Position numbers and translations under genes: made by a program. The notes under the pieces are model-generated. The model had not been told where the DNA came from. It did no database searches and worked only from the letters and a program-made list of their open reading frames with translations. Positions 24,069 to 31,079 of a stretch of 34,749 nucleotides of DNA are shown piece after piece; positions within the stretch are counted from its first letter, which is position 1, and every line of letters begins with the position of its first letter. Source of the DNA: VGJJ01 sp964480705 (GTDB taxonomy: Archaea > Iainarchaeota > Iainarchaeia > Iainarchaeales > VGJJ01); the NCBI GenBank assembly GCA_964480705.1, contig CAYZPC010000012.1:1-34749 (forward strand), in the 5' to 3' direction.

Positions 24069-24126
24069 TATCCTTAAATTTGAATGGGATGTAGTGCAGT
24101 AAATGAATCGTGGAGAATGATCGCGC

Positions 24127-25395
24127 ATGAACAAACTCGAAACCCTCAATGGATTTGTGAAACGCAAAAGTATTGAAGTGCGCGTAGGAAAAATAGGCGT
24201 GGGGGGACACAACCCCGTTCGCGTGCAAAGCATGACGAACACTGACACTGCAGATGTTGATAGTACGGTTAAGCAAATTAAGGAACTCGCGGACGCGGGT
24301 TCTGAATTAGTTCGATTCACTGTAGAAAAGGACGCGATGGCCACTGCCGTTCCTGCGATTCGAAAACAACTCTTGGATGAAGGGTATGAAGACACCGCCC
24401 TCATCGGGGATTTTCACTACAATGGTCATCTCTTACTCACCAAATATCCTAAACTCGCAGAATCATTAGACAAGTATCGCATCAACCCTGGAAATGTGGG
24501 GTTTGGAGACAAGCGCGATGATAATTTTGATTTGTTTGTGAAGACCGCGGTGGAATACAACAAGCCTGTTCGTATTGGGGTGAATGGGGGAAGTCTCGAT
24601 CAACAGTTGCTGAAGAAACTCATTGATGATGATAACAAACTCCCCGCGAATGAACAATTAGGGGCCAATCAAATATTTTTAGAAGCCATGATTCAGTCCG
24701 CCGTATTGTCCACGCAGCGCGCACTCGATTTAGGCATGCGAAAAGACCAGATTATTATTTCGACTAAAATGTCGGGCGTGCAGGAAATGGTGTACTGCTA
24801 TTCCAAACTCGCCAAACTCACGGAACAACCTCTCCACTTGGGATTAACCGAAGCGGGAATGGGAGATAAGGGTATTGTTGCCTCCACGGCCGCATTATCA
24901 TTGCTTTTGAACCAGGGAATTGGAGACACGATTCGCGTGTCACTCACTCCCGAGCCGGGTTCTTCGCGCACGCGCGAAGTGTATTTGTGCCAGCAAGTCT
25001 TACAATCATTAGGACACCGATTCTTTTTGCCCCAAGTAACGAGCTGCCCCGGGTGCGGACGCACGACCAGTGATACGTTCCAACACCTCGCGAAGGAAGT
25101 CACGGAATACTTAGCAAAGCAAATGCCTGTGTGGAAGAATCAAGGGTATGCGGGCGTGGAAAACATGCATGTTGCGGTGATGGGTTGTATTGTGAATGGC
25201 CCCGGCGAAGCCAAAGGGGCGAACATTGGTATTTCGCTTCCGGGAAGCGGAGAGAATCCCGCCGCACCCGTGTTTGAGGATGGAAAACTCGTGAAAACAT
25301 TGCAGGGTCCTTCGATGCGCGACGATTTCAAGAAAATGGTTCAGGCGTACGTGGAAAAGAAATACGGTAAAAAAGCCGTGCACGCTACATTGTAA
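24127..25395 (+). CDS. ispG: 4-hydroxy-3-methylbut-2-en-1-yl diphosphate synthase IspG
   Basis: A 422-residue sixth MEP enzyme, reductively opening the cyclic diphosphate to HMBPP. The TIM-barrel half begins with VQSMTNTDT and RINPGNVG. The iron-sulfur half carries C307 and C310 (SCPGCGR), C353 (MGCIVNGPGE) and E361, the usual 4Fe-4S ligands. It lacks the extra inserted domain of plant-type IspG, so it is the two-domain bacterial type, somewhat longer than E. coli (372). A TATA-like box at 24072-24080 and GGAG at 24112-24115 support a leadered mRNA and this ATG. The JAMM gene begins one base after its stop. Confidence 0.95.
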   Translation: MNKLETLNGFVKRKSIEVRVGKIGVGGHNPVRVQSMTNTDTADVDSTVKQIKELADAGSELVRFTVEKDAMATAVPAIRKQLLDEGYEDTALIGDFHYNGHLLLTKYPKLAESLDKYRINPGNVGFGDKRDDNFDLFVKTAVEYNKPVRIGVNGGSLDQQLLKKLIDDDNKLPANEQLGANQIFLEAMIQSAVLSTQRALDLGMRKDQIIISTKMSGVQEMVYCYSKLAKLTEQPLHLGLTEAGMGDKGIVASTAALSLLLNQGIGDTIRVSLTPEPGSSRTREVYLCQQVLQSLGHRFFLPQVTSCPGCGRTTSDTFQHLAKEVTEYLAKQMPVWKNQGYAGVENMHVAVMGCIVNGPGEAKGANIGISLPGSGENPAAPVFEDGKLVKTLQGPSMRDDFKKMVQAYVEKKYGKKAVHATL

Positions 25396-25396
25396 C

Positions 25397-25786
25397 ATGC
25401 CTTCTTCCCGCGAATGGTCCATTACTCCTTCGCTCGTGCGGAATATTTGCTCCGCGGCACGTTCCACATATCCAAATGAGTTTATTTCCATGCTAGGAGT
25501 AAAAGAGAAAGGCTCGCACACGCTCTCCGAACTCGTCATTTTACCCTCCGAATTTGGCCGGACACACTCCACGATTCGCGCAGACTTGATTCCCTTTGAT
25601 CCCTTAATTGTGGGGAGCATTCATTCGCACCCGGATGAGGGGGCGTATCCTTCCTCGGCGGACCGAAACTTTTTCTCCCGAATGGGGCATGTGCACATCA
25701 TTGCAGGTTACCCGTATTCGTTTGAAACGATGCGCGCGTATGATTCCAAAGGAAAACGAATCACACTCGCAGTGTCTGAAACATAA
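25397..25786 (+). CDS. JAMM/MPN-domain zinc metalloprotease
   Basis: A 129-residue single-domain protein with every JAMM ligand: E28 in PNEFISML and the exact H76-S-H78-x7-S86-x2-D89 motif. Such proteins cleave isopeptide bonds after ubiquitin-like tags. Haloferax JAMM1 removes SAMP proteins, and other JAMM domains act in sulfur-carrier processing. The ATG is one base after the ispG stop, so the two share a transcript. A link between a JAMM protease and an iron-sulfur MEP enzyme is not known to me. No ubiquitin-like protein gene lies in the window. Confidence 0.88.
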   Translation: MPSSREWSITPSLVRNICSAARSTYPNEFISMLGVKEKGSHTLSELVILPSEFGRTHSTIRADLIPFDPLIVGSIHSHPDEGAYPSSADRNFFSRMGHVHIIAGYPYSFETMRAYDSKGKRITLAVSET

Positions 25787-25852
25787 TGCCTCTTTTCGGC
25801 GGGCCGGCCTCTCTTTGCAAGGAGTTTTGGTTCCCATTTTTCATTTATTCGC

Positions 25853-26260
25853 ATGGTTCTCCGACTCTCTACTCGCACGCCCGTGGAATATGAATCAAAC
25901 CTCATTCGGTTCATTCGTAACACAGATTTGCACGAACGAGGGAATGTTCCCATTTTGTTTTTGGATTGCCAATCCACGCTCACTAAATACTTGCACTCGC
26001 GCCCGGAGTTAAAACCGGTGTTAAACTCCATGAAATCACAGCGCGTGGAAAGCATGGAAGAGTTTCTCACCTTATTACGCTCGGTGGATTTCCGCTCCTG
26101 CGTGCAGCGCGCACGATTTGTGGTGGTGTCACCATTCTATCATCTGATGGGAGAAACCTCTGCGTGGAAGCAGAAGAAACTTTTACTCCAAGCAGAGGAT
26201 GCGTTTGAAAAATTAGAAGAAAAATTTGGGGTGCACGTTGTTGTCGCGGAAGAAGGGTGA
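25853..26260 (+). CDS. Small soluble protein of unknown function
   Basis: I do not recognise this 135-residue protein. It has alternating strands and helices with hydrophobic strands VPILFLD (about 32-38), ARFVVVSP and VHVVVAEE, suggesting a Rossmann-like alpha/beta fold. No Walker, metal-binding or catalytic motif stands out. It follows the JAMM gene by 66 bases in the same direction and may belong to the same transcript. A nucleotide-binding or regulatory domain is possible, but nothing in the sequence settles it. Confidence 0.55.
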   Translation: MVLRLSTRTPVEYESNLIRFIRNTDLHERGNVPILFLDCQSTLTKYLHSRPELKPVLNSMKSQRVESMEEFLTLLRSVDFRSCVQRARFVVVSPFYHLMGETSAWKQKKLLLQAEDAFEKLEEKFGVHVVVAEEG

Positions 26261-26532
26261 TTGGGTGCAAAATTTCGTAAAAAAATAGTTGATAAAATAG
26301 GGGGGAAACCAGGGATCTGCAACAAGTTGCAGTATGGTTCCCTCCCTAACTCCCAATACGTAGTCTAGGAACGTGTTCGATGTATAAAAACGTTCGGTCG
26401 GGTGACCGATAGGTGTTCAAAAAAATAAACGTTGAAAAGAAAAAAAGAGAGGAGGCCTACTAGAGGGATTGAAAATCCCTCCGAGTAGTCCGTCCGCGCG
26501 GCCGGAGGTTACCGGCCATGGATAATGGCGTA
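26261..26532. ncRNA. Structured intergenic region, possible small RNA or pilin 3' UTR
   Basis: Four strong hairpins lie in 220 bases. The first is 26299-26347, a long stem capped by CTGCAA-CAAG-TTGCAG. The second is TCGGTC-GGGT-GACCGA at 26394-26409. The third is 26454-26491, two stacked stems around GAA. The fourth is GGCCGG-AGGTTA-CCGGCC at 26500-26517. On the minus strand the last two follow the pilin stop and are succeeded by a T-rich run, which fits termination or 3' protection of an abundant mRNA. On the plus strand a TGTATAAAAAC box at 26381-26391 could start a separate RNA. It does not show the conserved domain IV of SRP RNA or RNase P core motifs. Confidence 0.4.
26454..26517 (-). 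terminator. Double hairpin terminator after the pilin gene
   Basis: Read on the minus strand, GGCCGG-TAACCT-CCGGCC begins 15 bases after the pilin stop. A 16-bp stem (about 26454-26491) with an internal mismatch follows, then a T-rich run. A stable 3' end for a highly expressed pilin mRNA is the simplest reading. Confidence 0.5.
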
Positions 26533-26994
26533 TTACTGGCACTGTCCAACGATCGGCTGAATTCCGGTGAATTTCTGGCCGGGGAGGTTGGTGGTGGAGT
26601 AGGTAAATCCTAATGTTTTACTGAAGGATTGTCCCACGGAAACACCGCATGACATGTCGGTGTCGGTGACGTTAACGCTTGCACCTGCACCAATGTTTAC
26701 ATCAGTCAAACTTACTGAGCTTCCGCCCCAATTGACATCCGTCAACTGAATCGTTCCGGCTGTTAAATTTTTGACCACAATTGTTCCGGTTCCGGTGGCA
26801 ATCTGCCATTCTGTAATGGCTAACGGGCTTGTTCCTGCCCAGTATGTTCGGCTGGTTCCTTCGGAAACACCGGCTCCTAAGCTGGGGAATCCTCCGAGAA
26901 CACCAACGACAACCAATGCAATCACAATCACGATGGCTAGGATAATCAAATATTCAGTTGTTCCTTGTCCACGATTTTTTCGTTCGAGTTTCAT
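26533..26994 (-). CDS. Type IV pilin-like protein (class III signal peptide)
   Basis: A 153-residue protein. Seven charged or polar residues, then RG-QGTTEYLIILAIV: prepilin peptidase would cut between G9 and Q10, leaving the usual Glu five residues into the mature chain and a 22-residue hydrophobic helix that forms the filament core. The rest is Thr-, Gly- and Val-rich beta structure typical of exposed pilin domains, with two Cys (near 115 and the C-terminus) that might pair. Its own promoter TAATATAAAT (27053-27062) and GAGGAG ribosome-binding site suggest stronger expression than the assembly genes upstream in the same direction. Confidence 0.88.
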   Translation of the reverse strand: MKLERKNRGQGTTEYLIILAIVIVIALVVVGVLGGFPSLGAGVSEGTSRTYWAGTSPLAITEWQIATGTGTIVVKNLTAGTIQLTDVNWGGSSVSLTDVNIGAGASVNVTDTDMSCGVSVGQSFSKTLGFTYSTTNLPGQKFTGIQPIVGQCQ

Positions 26995-27052
26995 AATGAT
27001 AGTCTCCTCACTCCCTTTTCGGGGTTAACTATGGGAGAGGGAGCGCTCTGAC

Positions 27053-27062
27053 TAATATAAAT
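27053..27062 (-). promoter_or_regulatory. Promoter of the pilin gene
   Basis: TAATATAAAT on the plus strand reads as a TATA box on the minus strand. Transcription would start near 27031, leaving a leader of about 36 bases with GAGGAG a few bases before the ATG. CTCCC and GGGAG segments in the leader could fold over one another. Confidence 0.5.
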
Positions 27063-27066
27063 CTTC

Positions 27067-28098
27067 TTACGTTGAGAGAAGGGCGCCCAATACTTGCCGG
27101 GAAAATCCAAACGCCACCAGCGAAACAATAAACATAATTGGGGTAAATCGCAGTCCCAAAAAGGGTTTATTTTCCCCAATAACTCCCATGAATATTCCCG
27201 CCAGAAGGGAGTTGCCGAGCAAGAGGATGTAGGCAATGCTCTCCAAGAAAGAAGGAGTAATGGAAAGTTTTCCTCCGAGAAAACCAACCGCGCTTCCTGC
27301 AGCTGCGGATGTGAGGTTGACATTCTGACTCTGAATACGCGTGATGAGGGTGACAAATTCCACCGACACGGCCATCAACAATGGAGTGGCAATCACCATC
27401 ACAAACGCCACAAAAATAACATACGTTTTCACGCTGCTCTCTAATTCTTTTTTCAAATCCTGCGTGCGGCGTAAATCCGCGGAGGAGCTTTCCAAAATCT
27501 GCGCAATCCTTCCCCCGCTTCGAATGGCCTGTAAAAAGAAGCGAACGGTTTCACTCAAACTTTTTGATTTAATGCGCGCCGAAATACTGCTCAACACATT
27601 TCCAAAGGATTCGGTTCCTAGCGCGCGCGTCGTGGTGGTGCGAATCTCATCCGAAAGCGCACCAAACTCTGGGCGCGTAGAACTTTTGAACGCCGAAAAA
27701 CTGGTCATTCCTGAGCGAATGTTTCCCGCTACTAACAGTAAAAAATCCGGCAACACTTCTTCTACACGTTTGCGTCTGCGCTCAATGCGATAATACAACA
27801 AAAGCACCCGCATGATGAGGCCCGTAATGAAACCCAGTGCCGCGCCCAAAATTCCCCCCGTTTCCTGCGTGAAAATAATTCCCGTGTTGAGGGGAGTGAG
27901 CCACTCATTCAGAAATGAAAAGGTAAAATATCCCAACGCGGCGCCGGAAATAGCTACGAGAATGGAAAGAATGAGCGTGTTAACCAGCCACGTGGCACCA
28001 TCCTCTTTGCTCCCGGATTCGCGAACGTACACGTCCGCATTTTCGCGCATTTTAGATGGAAGCGTGCGCGACAAACGATAGAGAAGCTGGCTCGGCAT
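27067..28098 (-). CDS. Pilus assembly membrane protein, TadC-like (T2SSF domain)
   Basis: A 343-residue polytopic protein. A basic cytoplasmic N-terminus leads to membrane helices at about 38-60 and 82-110. A helical cytoplasmic domain follows, containing LPDFLLLVAGNIRSGMTSFSAF, the typical opening of a T2SSF/GspF domain. It ends with several helices. Such platform proteins link the ATPase to pilin extraction and polymerisation. The gene starts one base after the stop of the other platform protein and precedes the pilin. Two platform proteins in a row are usual for archaeal Tad/Epd-type systems. Confidence 0.85.
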   Translation of the reverse strand: MPSQLLYRLSRTLPSKMRENADVYVRESGSKEDGATWLVNTLILSILVAISGAALGYFTFSFLNEWLTPLNTGIIFTQETGGILGAALGFITGLIMRVLLLYYRIERRRKRVEEVLPDFLLLVAGNIRSGMTSFSAFKSSTRPEFGALSDEIRTTTTRALGTESFGNVLSSISARIKSKSLSETVRFFLQAIRSGGRIAQILESSSADLRRTQDLKKELESSVKTYVIFVAFVMVIATPLLMAVSVEFVTLITRIQSQNVNLTSAAAGSAVGFLGGKLSITPSFLESIAYILLLGNSLLAGIFMGVIGENKPFLGLRFTPIMFIVSLVAFGFSRQVLGALLST

Positions 28099-28099
28099 C

Positions 28100-28981
28100 C
28101 TAATACCCCTTCGGCGCGCGCGAGCCGATTAAACCAATAAGAATAATTTGCACCGCAAACGCGGCACCGAGAGTAAGGAGAATGGTATCTTGTGAAATAT
28201 CCGAGCCCCCAATAGACGAGAGAATAATCATGAAGGTAATTCCAATCGTTGGGAGGGCGGCTGCCATGAGCAAATAGAGGAGAATCCACATGTTTAATTC
28301 TGCCGCGTAACTCTTGATGGCGCGCGACTGAAACTCAGTGAGGGTCTCCATGATGGATTGCAATGCCACACTAATAGGGGAACCCGTGCGAATATTCGTG
28401 ACAAGCTGCCAAATGGTTTTGCGCAAAAACTCCGATTGCGTGCGCAGAGCTAATCGTTCAAGCGCGGCCGCTTCACTCACTCCCGCATTCACTTCCTGAA
28501 CCACTTTCTCAAACTCTTCACTAATCACTCCATAATTGCTTTGAGCGACATTCGACATGGCATCATACAAACTCACGCCTGAATTAACCTGAATCTGCAT
28601 GCTTCTCAGCGCAAACATGAGTCCTTGGTCAATTCCCGTGGCATTTTGCTGTGCGAGGATGCGGGGGTAATACAAGTGTAATAAAAAAAATCCCAATGAC
28701 GCACACAAACCAGTCACAAAACCAAATCGCAGACCTTGAACCACGTCACCACTGGAAAAAAAAGAAAGTCCCCCCACAATGAGGAATGATACTCCTGCGT
28801 AAATGAGCGAGGAGAAAACGGATGCTGCCATGTAGGTGTTGGCATCCGCTCCAATGTGAGCTAACTTGAGGGTGTTTCCCAGCGAGGGAAAAAAACGCAC
28901 GAGGTGAGAGGCCGCTCCCGTGTAGCGTGTGGGGAGTTTATTGGCTTGTTCGATGCTCAGGAGCAAAAATCGCACGCGCAT
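28100..28981 (-). CDS. Pilus assembly membrane protein, TadB-like (T2SSF domain)
   Basis: A 293-residue second platform protein. Membrane helices lie at about 53-73 and 85-104. The T2SSF cytoplasmic domain begins GLMFALRSMQIQVNSGVSLYDAM (about 120-142). Two helices at about 232-254 and 265-285 close it. It sits 16 bases after the ATPase gene and one base before the TadC-like gene, all in one direction, so it is clearly an operon. It probably pairs with the TadC-like protein as a membrane platform that converts ATPase movement into filament growth. Confidence 0.85.
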   Translation of the reverse strand: MRVRFLLLSIEQANKLPTRYTGAASHLVRFFPSLGNTLKLAHIGADANTYMAASVFSSLIYAGVSFLIVGGLSFFSSGDVVQGLRFGFVTGLCASLGFFLLHLYYPRILAQQNATGIDQGLMFALRSMQIQVNSGVSLYDAMSNVAQSNYGVISEEFEKVVQEVNAGVSEAAALERLALRTQSEFLRKTIWQLVTNIRTGSPISVALQSIMETLTEFQSRAIKSYAAELNMWILLYLLMAAALPTIGITFMIILSSIGGSDISQDTILLTLGAAFAVQIILIGLIGSRAPKGY

Positions 28982-28997
28982 ACGTGTTCACGCCCCC

Positions 28998-30818
28998 TCA
29001 CAAGGAGAACGGGTCCTTGTCCTTGGATGCCGCATCGTAAATAATAGCGGGATTAGCATAGAAGGTATGCATGACTTTTCCCACGCTCTCCATGGAAGAG
29101 CAATCGTGCTTGAGCATCCACTCCAAAATGGTCATACGATTCAACACTTCTTCTTTGATTTCACGTTCAGTCATTCCCGTGTGCATGTTTAATTTTTGAA
29201 TGAGGCGAATGGGTTCATTCATCTTTTCAAATGTGTCTCCGCGCGCGGACCATCTGAAAACAGTTGAAACATTTGTCTGCTCACTGCTCGTACCTGATTC
29301 GACTTCCGCAATCTCATACGTTCGGCGCGCATTTCCTCTTCGGTCGCGGTATTGAACGAGAATCAAATCAATCGCCTCCACTTCCAGCGCGGGAATGGAA
29401 ATAGGTGGTTCAATCAAGCGGCGCAACACTTGGTGGGCGGAATCCGCATGAATCGTTGCATACACGGAATGTCCGGTGTGCATGGCTTCAAACAATGTTT
29501 CCGCTTCTTGACGCGTGCGCATTTCTCCCACAATTAATCGATCGGGTCGCATTCGCAGAGAAGACAAAAGCAAATCCAACATGGTCACGCCACCCGTTCC
29601 TTCCGGATTGGGGTTCCTGGTTGTGAGTGGAACCCAATTCCAGGTCATGTAATCGGGCAAACTAATCTCTCTCACGTCTTCAATCGTAATCACGCGCTGG
29701 TGCGAGGGAATAAATGTACACAACGCGTTGAGCGCACTCGTTTTTCCCGATGCCGTACTTCCGGCCACGAGCATGGATAACTCATATTGCATTGCCAACC
29801 ACAACCAGGAGGCCATCTCCGTGTTCATGGTGTGCATCTTTCCTACAAAATCAACCACCGACCAAGGCTTTCGAGCAAAGCGGCGAATCGTGAGCGTGTT
29901 TCCAAATGAAGAAATAGGAAAAAGAGTCGCATTCACACGATCTCCTGATAGCAAGTGCGCATCGAGGATGGGGTGAAGATTAGTAATTTCGCGACCATTT
30001 TTTCGAGCAATTTGCGCTGAAAGATTTTGAATATGCTCTTCATCGGGCATGGCAAGATTGGTGAGCAGCCAACCATAGTTGCGATGGTACACAGTGACAG
30101 CGGATTTGGATGAATTAATCGCAATTTCTTCCAAATTATTATCCGCCATGAGCAATTCTAATTCTCCTAACCCATACAAGCGGTGGAGCATCTGTCCAGT
30201 TAATGAATCTAAAATTTCAGGAGCAAGCCCGCGAAAAACCTGCACGAGCTGCTTCTTCGTGGCTTCCGCAAATTGCAATTTCAATCCTTTTGCTTGCTCC
30301 ACATCCGACAAGTCAATGGCTTCGATGGAAACGCTCGCTGCAACTTTGTCGCGCAACTCATCCAACAAGACTTCGGTGTAGGGTCCAAATGTCTGAACAT
30401 TCAACGAGTAAAAGGGATGATTATCTTGCTGATGTAAAATAATTTTTACTTCCGCATTCACATTATCAGCGGAAAAAGAATACTGCTCCATGACTTCTCC
30501 GGGCGGGGGAGCGAGGAGTTTCTCATTCAATTTTTGCAGCAGCGAAACTTTTGGAGACTGCAGCAGTGAAGCCGGATAATTAAGTTTGACAATGCCCCTG
30601 TTTTCCAAGAGTTTGAGAACCTGCTCCATATCCGTGGGCTTCCACCCCGTGTATTTGGATAATTCCTCCAAACCCATTTCAGGTTTGGTGCCCAGCACGC
30701 GCATGGCATCATCAATCATCAACTGAATGCCCGTGGGGGTGGAAAAAGGTCGGGAGCGCAGGTCCGCTGGTTGAGGGGGCCTATCGCCGGAAAGGGAAAC
30801 GGGAAGAATCTCAGGCAT
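28998..30818 (-). CDS. Pilus assembly ATPase, TadA/VirB11-type secretion ATPase
   Basis: A secretion ATPase of 606 residues from the ATG at 30818. The frame also opens 27 codons earlier at a TTG (30899), and residue numbers here count from that TTG. A winged-helix-like segment lies at about 75-108. The motor has Walker A GSTASGKT (380-387), Asp box TIEDVRE (405-411), Walker B LIVGEM and His box HTGHSVYATIHA (474-485). These are the family signature of TadA, GspE and archaellum FlaI-type motors. A C-terminal helical extension of about 100 residues follows. It drives assembly of the pilin at the end of the operon. The ATG has no clear ribosome-binding site, so the start is uncertain. Confidence 0.88.
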   Translation of the reverse strand: MPEILPVSLSGDRPPQPADLRSRPFSTPTGIQLMIDDAMRVLGTKPEMGLEELSKYTGWKPTDMEQVLKLLENRGIVKLNYPASLLQSPKVSLLQKLNEKLLAPPPGEVMEQYSFSADNVNAEVKIILHQQDNHPFYSLNVQTFGPYTEVLLDELRDKVAASVSIEAIDLSDVEQAKGLKLQFAEATKKQLVQVFRGLAPEILDSLTGQMLHRLYGLGELELLMADNNLEEIAINSSKSAVTVYHRNYGWLLTNLAMPDEEHIQNLSAQIARKNGREITNLHPILDAHLLSGDRVNATLFPISSFGNTLTIRRFARKPWSVVDFVGKMHTMNTEMASWLWLAMQYELSMLVAGSTASGKTSALNALCTFIPSHQRVITIEDVREISLPDYMTWNWVPLTTRNPNPEGTGGVTMLDLLLSSLRMRPDRLIVGEMRTRQEAETLFEAMHTGHSVYATIHADSAHQVLRRLIEPPISIPALEVEAIDLILVQYRDRRGNARRTYEIAEVESGTSSEQTNVSTVFRWSARGDTFEKMNEPIRLIQKLNMHTGMTEREIKEEVLNRMTILEWMLKHDCSSMESVGKVMHTFYANPAIIYDAASKDKDPFSL

Positions 30819-30926
30819 GCTCGAAACAGCAAAAGGGGCTTTATTATCGTATTCTTTGCCCGATTCCAGAGGGGGTAAATAACCGGGGTTAAAAACCAAT
30901 TTGAAGGGATTTTTGTATACGCGTCA

Positions 30927-31009
30927 GCGGAGTTGGCAGAGCGGTCAAATGCGCTGGTCTTGAAAACCAGAGCCTTACGGCTACGAGAGTTCGAATCTCT
31001 CACTCCGCG
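30927..31009 (+). tRNA. tRNA-Ser (anticodon UGA)
   Basis: An 83-base class II tRNA. The acceptor GCGGAGT pairs with ACTCCGC and the discriminator is G31009. The anticodon stem CTGGT/ACCAG carries loop CTTGAAA, giving anticodon TGA at 30961-30963, reading UCA. The variable arm is AGCCTTACGGCT and the T arm is GAGAG-TTCGAAT-CTCTC. CCA is not encoded. It diverges from the pilus ATPase gene. A TTAAAAAC box at 30889-30896 could serve it. Confidence 0.95.
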
Positions 31010-31060
31010 TCGAGGGTTTCGTTCCTCGATCCCGATACAGTGGGGTCGTGGACGACCCCA
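31010..31060 (+). repeat. tRNA-abutting two-hairpin element, copy 3
   Basis: Hairpin 1 is TCGAGG (31010-31015), loop GTTTCGTT, CCTCGA (31024-31029), and begins on the base after the tRNA. The linker is TCCCGATACAG. Hairpin 2 is TGGGGTCGT (31041-31049), GG, ACGACCCCA (31052-31060), a perfect 9-bp stem. Loop, linker and the GRGGT opening of hairpin 2 match copies 1 and 2, while the stem sequences differ. Confidence 0.7.
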
Positions 31061-31079
31061 TGTCTTTCGAACAAAAAAT

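Noticed and set aside
26299..26517. SRP RNA or RNase P RNA in the pilin-downstream region
   Set aside because: The conserved SRP domain IV loop and the RNase P core sequences are not found. Only generic hairpins are visible.
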